Of a stretch of 64,000 nucleotides of DNA, positions 29,820 through 39,700 are shown piece after piece. Every line of letters begins with the position of its first letter. Positions within the stretch are counted from its first letter, which is position 1. A model generated the notes under the pieces. It ran no database searches, was not told where the DNA came from, and saw nothing but the letters and a program-made list of their open reading frames with translations. Source of the stretch: Klebsiella huaxiensis (GTDB lineage Bacteria > Pseudomonadota > Gammaproteobacteria > Enterobacterales > Enterobacteriaceae). Position numbers and translations under genes: made by a program. The DNA is taken from the NCBI RefSeq assembly GCF_003261575.2, contig NZ_CP036175.1, positions 558,001-622,000 on the forward strand. The letters are read 5' to 3'.

Positions 29820-31760
29820 ATGCGATTAACGACGAAATTCTCAGCGTTTGTCACGCTACTGACTAGCCTGACTATCTTTGTCACGCTTATTGGTTCTTCG
29901 CTGAGTTTTTATAATGGTATTCAGCTCAAAATGTCCAACCGCGTCCAGGCCGTGGCGACGATGCTGGATAACCGCCTGGTTTCTATGTCTTTTGACCAGC
30001 TCGAACCGCAGATGGATGAGCTGATGACGCCGGTGGAAGTAGTGCACATTGATTTTCAGCTCAATGGCAAATCGGTCTACCGCCATTCACGTACCGATAA
30101 TTATCGCCCGTTAGGCAGCAGCAACCAGTTTCGCAATATCACGGTGCCATCGCTTAAGCATCCTGGTATGGTTATCCATCTGGTTTATCTGGATCCGATG
30201 GCTAATTATTTCCGTTCTCTACATGTCACCGCGCCGCTCTCTATCGCCATTGGCTTTATGGTGTTGATCATCTTTTTCTCCGTGCGCTGGATCCGCCGTC
30301 AACTGGCAGGACAGGAGTTACTGGAGCTGCGAGCCGCACGCATTCTTAATGGTGAGCGTGGGCCGCAGGTTCGTGGATCGGTACATGAATGGCCGGCTAA
30401 CATCAGTAGCGCGCTGGATATGCTGCTATCAGAACTTCAGTTTGCCAGCGATCAGCGAAGTCGTATGGATACGCTGATTCGCTCTTACGTCGCTCAGGAC
30501 TCAAAAACTGGGCTGAGTAATCGTCTGTTCTTTGATAATCAGCTGACGACGCTGCTCGAAGACCAGGAAAAAGTCGGGTCATATGGCATCGTGATGATGA
30601 TCCGATTGCCTGATTTCGATCTACTGCGCGATAACTGGGGACGTGCTGCGACCGAAGAGCATTACTTTACGCTGATCAACATGCTTTCCACTTTTATTAT
30701 GCGCTACCCCGGCGCGCTGCTGGCCCGCTATCACCGTAGCGATTTTGCTGTCCTGCTTCCTCATCGCACGTTAAAAGAGGCTGACAGCATTGCCGGATTG
30801 CTATTGAAAGCCATGGATGCTCTGCCGCCGACGCGAATTCTCGATCGCGACGATATGATGCATATTGGGATCTGTGCATTTCGCAGTGGGCAAACGGCGG
30901 CTCAGGTCATGGAACACGCGGAAGCGGCAACACGCAATGCGGTACTACAAGGCAGTAATAGTTGGGCAGTCTATGATGATTCTTTGCCGGAGAAAGGCCG
31001 TGGTAACGTCCGCTGGCGAACGCTGATTGAGCAAATGCTTAGCCGAGGCGGACCGCGACTCTACCAGAAACCCGCCGTGACTCGCGATGGGCGCGTTCAT
31101 CACCGGGAACTGATGTGCCGTCTTTATGACGGTAAAGAAGAAGTGATTGCGGCGGAATATATGCCGATGGTGTTGCAATTCGGTCTGGCAGAAGAGTATG
31201 ACCGCCTGCAGATTACCCGAATATTGCCATTTTTAGGTTTCTGGCCGGAAGAAAACCTCGCTTTACAGATTACGGTTGAGTCGTTAATTCGCCCGCGATT
31301 CCAGCGTTGGCTGCGCGATACTTTGATGCAATGCGAAAAATCGCAGCGTCGACGTATTATTTTTGAACTTGCAGAGGCTGATGTTTGTCAATATATCGCC
31401 CGTCTGCAGCCGGTTATGCGGCTAATTAATGCTTTAGGTATTCGGGTGGCTGTTGTTCAGGCGGGTCTGACGCTGGTTGGAACCAGTTGGATCAAGCAGC
31501 TTGACGTCGAAGTTATTAAGCTGCATTCGGGATTATCGCGAAATATAGAAAAACGCAGTGAGAATCAACTGCTGGTTCAGAGCCTGGTTGAAGCCTGTAA
31601 GGGAATGCCGGTTCAGGTTTTCGCGACGGGCGTGCTCAGCCGTAGCGAGTGGCAGGTGCTGTCTCAATGCGGTGTCACTGGTGGTCAGGGGGAATTTTTT
31701 GCCGCCTCACAGCCACTTGACACAAATGTGAAAAAATATTCGCAAAGATACTCTGTTTGA
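29820..31760 (+). CDS. csrD: RNase E specificity factor CsrD
   Basis: 646 residues, the E. coli length. Two membrane helices flank a periplasmic loop (about residues 10-140). A HAMP-like linker, a degenerate GGDEF domain and a degenerate EAL domain follow. The GGDEF motif reads HRSDF and the EAL motif reads ELM, so it should neither make nor break cyclic-di-GMP. CsrD targets the small RNAs CsrB and CsrC for decay by RNase E, and so frees CsrA. It lies upstream of mreB with a 305-bp gap. Confidence 0.96.
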   Translation: MRLTTKFSAFVTLLTSLTIFVTLIGSSLSFYNGIQLKMSNRVQAVATMLDNRLVSMSFDQLEPQMDELMTPVEVVHIDFQLNGKSVYRHSRTDNYRPLGSSNQFRNITVPSLKHPGMVIHLVYLDPMANYFRSLHVTAPLSIAIGFMVLIIFFSVRWIRRQLAGQELLELRAARILNGERGPQVRGSVHEWPANISSALDMLLSELQFASDQRSRMDTLIRSYVAQDSKTGLSNRLFFDNQLTTLLEDQEKVGSYGIVMMIRLPDFDLLRDNWGRAATEEHYFTLINMLSTFIMRYPGALLARYHRSDFAVLLPHRTLKEADSIAGLLLKAMDALPPTRILDRDDMMHIGICAFRSGQTAAQVMEHAEAATRNAVLQGSNSWAVYDDSLPEKGRGNVRWRTLIEQMLSRGGPRLYQKPAVTRDGRVHHRELMCRLYDGKEEVIAAEYMPMVLQFGLAEEYDRLQITRILPFLGFWPEENLALQITVESLIRPRFQRWLRDTLMQCEKSQRRRIIFELAEADVCQYIARLQPVMRLINALGIRVAVVQAGLTLVGTSWIKQLDVEVIKLHSGLSRNIEKRSENQLLVQSLVEACKGMPVQVFATGVLSRSEWQVLSQCGVTGGQGEFFAASQPLDTNVKKYSQRYSV

Positions 31761-32065
31761 TCTGCCGTTTAGCGTGATTTCACGTAGAATAACGCGCGCT
31801 ATAGTGAAGGGGGTGTGCTTGTCTACCTGCCGGATTATCGCAATGTAAATGCCAGTTCATGACCTTTGACAGGTTACAGATTCAAGCGCGGAGCGCTGCT
31901 GAAGATTTCAGCATCAGACGGACTCAGTTAAATTTGTAACAAAGGAAACGAACTGCACTAATTTTCACCGCAGCAGATGATTTTTTCGCCTTGTCGCTGC
32001 TGCGCGTGGTTGGTAAAGTAAGCGGATTTTGTTTTCCGCCCCAGCTTTCAGGATTATCCCTTAGT
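31761..32065 (+). promoter_or_regulatory. Upstream region of mreBCD
   Basis: This 305-bp gap between csrD and mreB contains no supported gene. It should hold the mre promoters known to lie here in E. coli. I see a TTGACA at 31866-31871 without a clear -10, and a short hairpin GCTGAA/TTCAGC at 31898-31912. The mreB frame is open upstream to 31991, but the family start is at 32066. Confidence 0.5.
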
Positions 32066-33109
32066 ATGTTAAAAAAATTTCGTGGCATGTTTTCCAATGA
32101 CCTGTCCATTGACCTGGGTACCGCGAATACCCTTATCTATGTAAAAGGACAAGGCATCGTATTGAATGAGCCTTCCGTCGTGGCCATTCGTCAGGATCGT
32201 GCCGGATCGCCGAAAAGCGTCGCCGCTGTTGGTCATGAAGCGAAGCAGATGCTTGGGCGTACACCGGGCAATATCGCCGCTATTCGCCCGATGAAAGACG
32301 GCGTTATCGCCGACTTTTTCGTCACCGAAAAAATGCTTCAACACTTTATTAAACAGGTGCACAGCAATAGCTTTATGCGTCCGAGCCCGCGCGTACTGGT
32401 CTGCGTGCCGGTTGGCGCGACCCAGGTTGAACGTCGTGCTATTCGTGAATCCGCGCAGGGCGCAGGCGCCCGTGAAGTTTTCCTGATTGAAGAGCCGATG
32501 GCGGCTGCGATCGGTGCTGGCTTACCGGTTTCTGAAGCAACCGGTTCTATGGTTGTGGATATCGGCGGCGGTACCACTGAAGTGGCGGTTATCTCCCTGA
32601 ATGGCGTAGTTTACTCCTCCTCCGTACGTATCGGCGGTGACCGTTTTGATGAAGCCGTGATTAATTATGTGCGTCGTAACTATGGCTCCCTGATCGGCGA
32701 AGCCACCGCCGAACGTATTAAGCATGAAATCGGCTCTGCTTACCCGGGGGATGAAGTGCGCGAGATTGAAGTTCGCGGACGTAACCTGGCGGAAGGTGTT
32801 CCACGTGGCTTTACCCTGAATTCTAACGAAATCCTCGAAGCGCTACAGGAGCCGTTGACCGGTATTGTTAGCGCGGTGATGGTTGCGCTGGAACAGTGCC
32901 CACCGGAACTGGCTTCCGATATCTCCGAACGCGGTATGGTTCTGACCGGCGGCGGCGCTTTACTGCGCAACCTCGACCGTCTGTTAATGGAAGAGACAGG
33001 AATTCCTGTCGTAGTTGCAGAAGATCCACTGACCTGTGTCGCTCGTGGCGGCGGTAAGGCATTGGAAATGATCGATATGCACGGCGGCGACTTGTTCAGC
33101 GAAGAGTAG
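32066..33109 (+). CDS. mreB: Rod shape-determining actin-like protein MreB
   Basis: 347 residues from the ATG at 32066 (MLKKFRGMFSNDLSIDLGTANTL), matching E. coli MreB almost residue for residue. The actin-fold nucleotide motifs are present: DLGTANTLIYVKG (phosphate 1), VVDIGGGTTEVAVISL (phosphate 2) and LTGGGALLRNLD (adenosine). It forms membrane-bound antiparallel filaments that guide the elongasome for lateral wall synthesis. It is the first gene of mreBCD. Confidence 0.98.
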   Translation: MLKKFRGMFSNDLSIDLGTANTLIYVKGQGIVLNEPSVVAIRQDRAGSPKSVAAVGHEAKQMLGRTPGNIAAIRPMKDGVIADFFVTEKMLQHFIKQVHSNSFMRPSPRVLVCVPVGATQVERRAIRESAQGAGAREVFLIEEPMAAAIGAGLPVSEATGSMVVDIGGGTTEVAVISLNGVVYSSSVRIGGDRFDEAVINYVRRNYGSLIGEATAERIKHEIGSAYPGDEVREIEVRGRNLAEGVPRGFTLNSNEILEALQEPLTGIVSAVMVALEQCPPELASDISERGMVLTGGGALLRNLDRLLMEETGIPVVVAEDPLTCVARGGGKALEMIDMHGGDLFSEE

Positions 33110-33179
33110 TCAGCCTGAGATCCGGGCGGCTGGCATACGGCTGCCCCGGTCTTAACTGACACGAGAATACGCATAGCCT

Positions 33180-34178
33180 ATGAAGCCAATTTTTAGCCGT
33201 GGCCCGTCGCTACAGATTCGCCTTATTCTGGCGGTTTTGGTGGCGCTTGGCGTGATAATCGCCGACAGCCGCCTGGGTACGTTCAGTCAAATCCGAACGT
33301 ACATGGATACTGCCGTCAGCCCTTTCTACTTTGTCTCTAATGGTCCTCGGGAGCTACTCGACAGCGTATCGCAAACGCTGGCAACCCGTGACCAGCTCGA
33401 ACTGGAAAACCGCGCGCTGCGCCAGGAACTGTTGCTGAAGAACAGCGACTTACTGATGCTGGGTCAGTACAAACAGGAGAACGCGCGTCTGCGTGAGCTG
33501 TTGGGTTCTCCGCTGCGCCAGGACGAGCAAAAAATGGTGACTCAGGTCATCTCAACGGTTAACGATCCTTACAGCGATCAGGTTGTTATCGATAAAGGCA
33601 GCGTTAACGGCGTTTATGAAGGTCAGCCGGTTATCAGCGATAAAGGCGTCGTTGGTCAGGTCGTCGCCGTGGCGAAGATGACCAGCCGCGTACTGCTGAT
33701 TTGCGACGCAACACATGCGTTACCGATTCAGGTACTACGTAACGACATTCGCGTGATTGCTGCGGGTAATGGCTGTACTGACGATCTTCAACTGGAGCAT
33801 CTGCCAGCTAATACCGACATTCGTGTGGGCGACGTCCTGGTGACTTCAGGTCTCGGTGGTCGTTTCCCTGAAGGGTATCCAGTTGGTGTGGTCTCGTCCG
33901 TGAAGCTGGATACACAGCGCGCGTATACGGTAATTCAGGCGCGCCCGACCGCAGGCCTTCAGCGTTTGCGTTATCTGCTGTTGTTGTGGGGAGCCGATCG
34001 CAACGGCGCTAACCCGATGACGCCGGAAGAAGTTCATCGCGTCGCGAATGAACGACTGACTCAGATGATGCCGCAGGTTCTGCCTGCACCGGATGCTATG
34101 GGGCCGCAAATGCCTGCTCCGGCAACCGGCATAACGCCGCCTCCGGCTCAGCAACCTCTGCCTGCTGGGGGGCAATAG
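33180..34178 (+). CDS. mreC: Rod shape-determining protein MreC
   Basis: 332 residues. A short cytoplasmic tail, one membrane helix (LRLILAVLVALGVIIADS-like region, about 10-28), a periplasmic coiled coil (about 65-105, LELENRALRQELLLKN) and the MreC beta-domains. The Pro/Gln-rich C-terminal tail is about 35 residues shorter than in E. coli (367 residues). MreC links MreB, MreD, RodA and PBP2 in the elongasome. It ends by overlapping the mreD GTG by one base. Confidence 0.96.
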   Translation: MKPIFSRGPSLQIRLILAVLVALGVIIADSRLGTFSQIRTYMDTAVSPFYFVSNGPRELLDSVSQTLATRDQLELENRALRQELLLKNSDLLMLGQYKQENARLRELLGSPLRQDEQKMVTQVISTVNDPYSDQVVIDKGSVNGVYEGQPVISDKGVVGQVVAVAKMTSRVLLICDATHALPIQVLRNDIRVIAAGNGCTDDLQLEHLPANTDIRVGDVLVTSGLGGRFPEGYPVGVVSSVKLDTQRAYTVIQARPTAGLQRLRYLLLLWGADRNGANPMTPEEVHRVANERLTQMMPQVLPAPDAMGPQMPAPATGITPPPAQQPLPAGGQ

Positions 34179-34666
34179 TGGCAAGCTATCGTAGCCAGGG
34201 ACGCTGGGTTATCTGGCTCTCGTTTCTCATTGCGCTATTGCTGCAGATTATGCCCTGGCCGGCGGACATCAGCGTCTACCGGCCAAATTGGGTACTCCTT
34301 ATCCTGCTGTACTGGATCCTCGCGTTACCCCATCGGGTGAATGTCGGCACGGGTTTTGTGATGGGAGCTATCCTCGATCTCATCAGTGGCTCTACGCTTG
34401 GCGTTCGCGCACTATCATTAAGTATCGTGGCTTATCTGGTGGCGCTGAAATATCAGTTGTTCCGCAATCTGGCGCTCTGGCAGCAGGCGCTGGTGGTGGT
34501 GATGTTATCGCTCGCCGTGGATATCATTGTTTTCTGGGCAGAGTTTTTAGTGATCAACGTCTCTTTCCGTCCGGAAGTGTTCTGGAGTAGTGTAGTAAAC
34601 GGTGTGCTCTGGCCATGGATCTTCCTGCTGATGCGTAAAGTACGCCAGCAATTTGCAGTGCAATAA
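34178..34666 (+). CDS. mreD: Rod shape-determining membrane protein MreD
   Basis: 162 residues with about five membrane helices, starting with GTG at the mreC stop codon. The sequence MASYRSQGRWVIWLSFLIAL and the C-terminal LLMRKVRQQFAVQ match E. coli MreD. It is an inner membrane partner of MreC in the elongasome. yhdE follows 7 bp later. Confidence 0.97.
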   Translation: MASYRSQGRWVIWLSFLIALLLQIMPWPADISVYRPNWVLLILLYWILALPHRVNVGTGFVMGAILDLISGSTLGVRALSLSIVAYLVALKYQLFRNLALWQQALVVVMLSLAVDIIVFWAEFLVINVSFRPEVFWSSVVNGVLWPWIFLLMRKVRQQFAVQ

Positions 34667-34673
34667 GGTTGAT

Positions 34674-35255
34674 ATGACGACTCTGTATCTGGCTTCAGGT
34701 TCTCCGCGTCGGCAGGAACTGCTGACCCAGCTAGGCCTCTCTTTTGAGCGACTGGTTCCTGGTATTGAGGAACAACGTCATGCGCAGGAGAGTGCGCAAC
34801 AATACGTCTCGCGCCTGGCGCGGGAAAAAGCGCAGGCCGGTGTGGCGTTAGCGCCGCGGGATCTGCCTGTTTTGGGGGCGGACACCATCGTCATTCTTAA
34901 CGGTGAAGTGTTGGAAAAGCCGCGTGATGCCGGACACGCCGCAGAAATGCTGCGTATGCTTTCCGGGAAAACCCATCAGGTCATGACTGCCGTGGCGTTG
35001 GCCGATAAGCAACAGACGCTGGATTGCCTGGTGATAACAGAGGTGACCTTCCGCCTGCTTTCCGGGCAGGATATTGCCGACTATGTGGCCAGTGGTGAAC
35101 CTTTAGACAAAGCAGGTGCATACGGTATTCAAGGGCTGGGTGGCTGTTTCGTCAGGAAGATAAATGGCAGCTATCACGCCGTAGTCGGCTTACCGCTGGT
35201 GGAAACGTATGAGTTGCTCAGTAACTTTAACTCACTGCGTGAAGAAAAGGGATAA
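34674..35255 (+). CDS. yhdE: Maf family dTTP/UTP pyrophosphatase YhdE
   Basis: 193 residues from the ATG at 34674 (MTTLYLASGSPRRQELL), preceded by AAGG; a start at 34653 would lie inside mreD. Family motifs SGSPRR (nucleotide binding), GADTIV and KAGAYGIQG (catalytic Lys/Gln region) are present. Maf proteins hydrolyse dTTP, UTP and modified pyrimidine triphosphates as a house-cleaning step. The position mreD-yhdE-rng is conserved in enterics. Confidence 0.95.
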   Translation: MTTLYLASGSPRRQELLTQLGLSFERLVPGIEEQRHAQESAQQYVSRLAREKAQAGVALAPRDLPVLGADTIVILNGEVLEKPRDAGHAAEMLRMLSGKTHQVMTAVALADKQQTLDCLVITEVTFRLLSGQDIADYVASGEPLDKAGAYGIQGLGGCFVRKINGSYHAVVGLPLVETYELLSNFNSLREEKG

Positions 35256-35257
35256 AG

Positions 35258-36727
35258 ATGACAGCTGAATTATTAGTTAACGTAACGCCATCCGAAACGC
35301 GTGTCGCGTATATTGATGGCGGTATTCTTCAAGAAATACATATTGAGCGTGAAGCGCGCCGTGGGATAGTAGGCAATATCTACAAAGGCCGTGTCAGCCG
35401 TGTGCTGCCGGGAATGCAGGCGGCTTTTGTAGATATTGGTCTGGATAAGGCCGCATTTCTGCACGCTTCCGATATTATGCCGCATACCGAATGTGTGGCA
35501 GGTGAAGAACAAAAGCAGTTTACCGTCCGCGACATCTCCGAACTGGTGCGTCAGGGGCAGGACCTGATGGTGCAGGTGGTGAAAGATCCCCTCGGTACGA
35601 AAGGCGCTCGCCTGACAACCGACATCACCATTCCTTCCCGTTATCTGGTCTTTATGCCGGGCGCTTCGCACGTTGGTGTTTCGCAACGTATTGAAAGCGA
35701 AGCTGAACGTGAACGGCTGAAAAAAGTAGTGGCCGATTACTGCGATGAGCAGGGCGGATTTATCATCCGTACGGCGGCGGAAGGCGTTCACGAACAAGAG
35801 ATGGCGGCTGATGCTGCCTATCTCAAGCGCGTCTGGACGAAAGTCATGGAGCGTAAAAAACGCCAGCAAACGCGCTACCAGATGTACGGTGAACTGGCTC
35901 TGGCTCAACGTGTGCTGCGCGATTTTGCCGATGCACAGCTCGATCGTATTCGCGTCGACTCACGTTTGACTTACGAATCGCTGCTCGAGTTTACTGCTGA
36001 ATATATTCCGGAGATGACTAACAAGCTGGAGCACTATAGTGGCCGCCAGCCGATCTTCGATCTCTTTGATGTCGAAAATGAGATTCAGCGTGCACTCGAA
36101 CGTAAAGTAGAGCTGAAATCCGGCGGTTACCTGATTATCGATCAGACCGAAGCGATGACCACCGTTGATATCAATACCGGTGCATTCGTTGGTCATCGCA
36201 ATCTCGATGATACTATCTTTAACACCAACATTGAGGCGACGCAGGCCATTGCCCGCCAGCTGCGACTACGTAATCTCGGTGGGATTATCATCATTGATTT
36301 CATAGATATGAACAATGAGGATCACCGTCGCCGGGTGCTGCATTCGCTTGAACAGGCGCTGAGCAAAGATCGGGTAAAAACCAGTATCAACGGTTTCTCT
36401 CAGCTTGGGCTGGTAGAGATGACCCGCAAACGCACCCGCGAAAGCGTGGAGCACGTGCTGTGCAATGAGTGCCCGACCTGTCATGGCCGCGGCACGGTGA
36501 AAACCGTGGAAACGGTGTGCTATGAAATTATGCGCGAGATCGTACGCGTGCATCATGCCTACGATTCAGACCGTTTCCTGGTCTATGCTTCTCCTGCGGT
36601 AGCGGAAACGCTGAAAGGGGAAGAATCACATGCGCTGGCTGAAGTCGAAATCTTTGTCGGTAAACAAGTCAAAGTGCAAATTGAGCCGCTCTATAATCAA
36701 GAGCAGTTTGATGTGGTCATGATGTAA
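35258..36727 (+). CDS. rng: Ribonuclease G
   Basis: 489 residues, the E. coli length. The N-terminal S1 domain (about 38-120), the RNase E/G catalytic core with DIGLDKAAFLH and the metal-binding IIIDFIDMNNEDH, and the zinc-link CNECPTCHGRGTV are all present. It lacks the RNase E scaffold tail. It matures the 5' end of 16S rRNA and degrades some mRNAs. It lies 2 bp after yhdE. Confidence 0.97.
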   Translation: MTAELLVNVTPSETRVAYIDGGILQEIHIEREARRGIVGNIYKGRVSRVLPGMQAAFVDIGLDKAAFLHASDIMPHTECVAGEEQKQFTVRDISELVRQGQDLMVQVVKDPLGTKGARLTTDITIPSRYLVFMPGASHVGVSQRIESEAERERLKKVVADYCDEQGGFIIRTAAEGVHEQEMAADAAYLKRVWTKVMERKKRQQTRYQMYGELALAQRVLRDFADAQLDRIRVDSRLTYESLLEFTAEYIPEMTNKLEHYSGRQPIFDLFDVENEIQRALERKVELKSGGYLIIDQTEAMTTVDINTGAFVGHRNLDDTIFNTNIEATQAIARQLRLRNLGGIIIIDFIDMNNEDHRRRVLHSLEQALSKDRVKTSINGFSQLGLVEMTRKRTRESVEHVLCNECPTCHGRGTVKTVETVCYEIMREIVRVHHAYDSDRFLVYASPAVAETLKGEESHALAEVEIFVGKQVKVQIEPLYNQEQFDVVMM

Positions 36728-36728
36728 T

Positions 36729-36767
36729 CATCCACTTGCCTCTATTTTTAGGAGAGGCAGTTGGATG
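36729..36767 (+). repeat. Long hairpin between rng and yhdP
   Basis: CATCCA-CT-TGCCTCT pairs with AGAGGCA-GT-TGGATG around a 9-nt U-rich loop, giving 13 base pairs with one 2x2 internal loop. It starts one base after the rng stop codon. No T-run follows, so it is more likely a processing or stability element than a terminator. Confidence 0.6.
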
Positions 36768-36796
36768 AAGTGTAACAGGCTGACAAGGAGAGATGC

Positions 36797-39700
36797 GTGA
36801 GGCGACTGCCCGGGATATTACTGCTCACCGCGGCAACATTGATTGTCGTCGTCGCACTGCTGGTGAGCGGTCTGCGCCTCGCGTTGCCGCAGTTGAACAC
36901 CTGGCGTCCGCAAGTGCTGGCGAAAATTTCCGCTATTGCTGGCGTACCGGTCGATGCCTCGCAAATTACCGCCAGTTGGCAAACTTTTGGCCCTACGCTT
37001 GATGTTCGCGATATTAAGACCGGCCTGAATGATGGCGGTGAACTCTCCATTAAACGCGTCACCCTGGCGCTGGACGTGTGGCAAAGCCTGCTGCATATGC
37101 GCTGGCAGTTTCGCGATCTCACTTTCTGGCAGTTACAGGTTCATACTAACACCCCGATTCAAACCAATGACGGCGGTGAGGGGCTGAAAACCGACCGTAT
37201 CAGCGATCTTTTCCTCCGCCAGTTCGATCACTTTATCCTCCGCGATAGCCATCTGAGCTTCCTGACTATTTCCGGCCAGCGGGCTGAGTTGGCAATCCCG
37301 CAGCTTACCTGGCTAAACGGCAAAAATCGCCATCGTGCAGAAGGACAGCTTAGCCTCAGTAGCCTGACCGGCCAGCATGGGGTGATGCAGGTGCGAATGG
37401 ATCTGCGCGACGAAGATGGCCTGCTCAATAAAGGGCGGGTCTGGCTTCAGGCCGATGATATCGACGTTAAACCATGGCTTGGGCGCTGGATGCAGGACAA
37501 TATTGCCTTGCAGAGCGCACGGTTTAGCCTTGAAGGCTGGATGACCATCGATAAAGGTGATGTTGCCAGCGGCGATGTCTGGCTGAAGAAAGGTGGGGCC
37601 AGCTGGCAAGGCGATAAAGATAAGCATCATCTTTCGGTCGATAACCTGACGGCACATATCTATCGCGACAATCAAAGCTGGGGTTTTCGAATTCCGGATA
37701 CGCGCATCTCTATTGATGATAAACCCTGGCCGCGCGGCGCGCTGGCTATGGCGTGGATCCCGGCTCAGGATGTCGGCGGGAACAACAGCAAGCGCAGCGA
37801 CGAACTGCGCATTCGTGCCAGCAATCTTAACCTTAACGGTTTGACCGGGCTGCAGCCGATGGCTGACAAGCTGGCTCCTTCGCTGGGCGAAATCTGGCGA
37901 ACTACCCAGCCGAGCGGAAAAATTAATCTTCTGGCGCTGGATATTCCCTTGCAAGCGGCGGAAAAGACCCGCTTCCAGGCTGACTGGAGCGATATGTCAT
38001 GGAAGCAGTGGAAGCTGTTGCCGGGCGCTGAACACTTTTCAGGAAACGTTTCCGGGAGCGTGGAGAACGGTGCTCTGCACGTCAGCATGACACAGGCGAA
38101 AATGCCGTATGAGACGGTCTTTCGCGCGCCGCTGGAAATTGCCAAAGGCGATGCGACCCTGAGCTGGGTGAAGAATGATAAAGGCTTTATGCTCGATGGT
38201 CGCGATATTGATGTGCAGGCGACCGGTGTTCGCGCTCGCGGTGGATTCCGCTATCTGCAACCGCAGGGCGATGAACCCTGGCTGGGGATTCTGGCCGGTA
38301 TCAGTACCAATGACGGCGGTCAGGCATGGCGCTACTTCCCGGAAAATCTCATGGGCAAAGAGCTGGTAGATTACCTCAGTGGGGCGATTAAAGGTGGTCA
38401 GGCCACCGATGCCACGCTGGCCTACGGCGGTAATCCCCACCTGTTCCCATATAAGCATAACGAAGGCCAGTTCCAGGTCTCGGTGCCGCTTAAGAACGCC
38501 ACCTTTGCTTTCCAGCCTGATTGGCCAGCACTAACCGGGCTGAATATCGACCTCAACTTTATCAATGACGGTTTATGGATGAAGGCCGATAAGGTGATGC
38601 TGGGTAAAGTCACGGCCAGCAACCTGGATGCGGTTATCCCCGACTATTCGCGAGAGAAGCTGTTGATTGATGCCGACGTTAACGGGCCTGGTAAAGAGGT
38701 GGGGCCTTACTTTAATGAGACCCCATTGAAAAAAACGTTGGGTGCGGCGCTGGATGAGCTTCAACTGGATGGTAATGTGAGCGCTCGCTTACATCTTGAT
38801 ATCCCGCTGGACGGCGAGATGACCACTGCGAAAGGCGATGTTCAGTTGAAGAACAACAACCTGTTCATCAAGCCTATCGGCACCACATTGCAGAACCTGA
38901 CCGGCAAATTCAGCTTTGCAAATGGTGATCTGAAAAGCGAGCCGATGAGCGCCAACTGGTTTAATCAGCCGCTGAATATTGATTTTTCGACCACTGAGGG
39001 CGAAAAGGCGTTCCTGGTGGACGTCGGGATGAAAGCCAACTGGCAGCCGTCGCGTACTGGCTTATTACCCAAGGCGATTGATAGCGCTCTAAGCGGCAAC
39101 GTACCCTGGGACGGTAAAGTGGCGATTGAGCTGCCGTATCACGGCAGTGCGAACTATAAAGTTGATATCAACGGCGATCTGAAGAATGTAAGTAGTCACT
39201 TACCTGCGCCAGTCGATAAGCAAGCCGGTGAATCTTTACCAGTAAAGATCAAGGTTGATGGCGGGTTAAGCAGCTTCAATCTAACCGGTTCTATTGGCGC
39301 AAAAAATCATATTAACAGCCGCTGGTTGTTGGGTAATAAGTTAACCCTGGACCGCGCTATTTTGACCTCTGACAGTAAAGCGGTGTCACCGCTGCCTGAG
39401 CAATCTGGTGTAGAACTGAACATGCCGCCGATGGACGGTGCGCAGTGGTTGGCGCTGTTCCAGGGGGGAGCGGCAAACGATGTCAGCAGTAATATGGTCT
39501 TCCCGGAGCGGGTCACGCTGCGTACGCCTGCGTTAACGATGGCGGGCCAGAGCTGGAATAACGTCAGCCTTGTTTCACAGCCCGATGCCGGCGGCACCAA
39601 AGTTGAAGCTCAGGGGCGCGAAATTAATGCAACGCTGACGATGCGTAAAAATGCCCCGTGGCTGGCGGCGATTCGTTATCTCTACTACAACCCAACATCA

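Noticed and set aside
29820..31760. CsrD as an active cyclic-di-GMP enzyme
   Set aside because: Both motifs are degenerate (HRSDF and ELM), as in characterised CsrD proteins.
31991..32065. N-terminal extension of MreB
   Set aside because: MreB proteins begin MLKKFRG at 32066; the extension has no counterpart.
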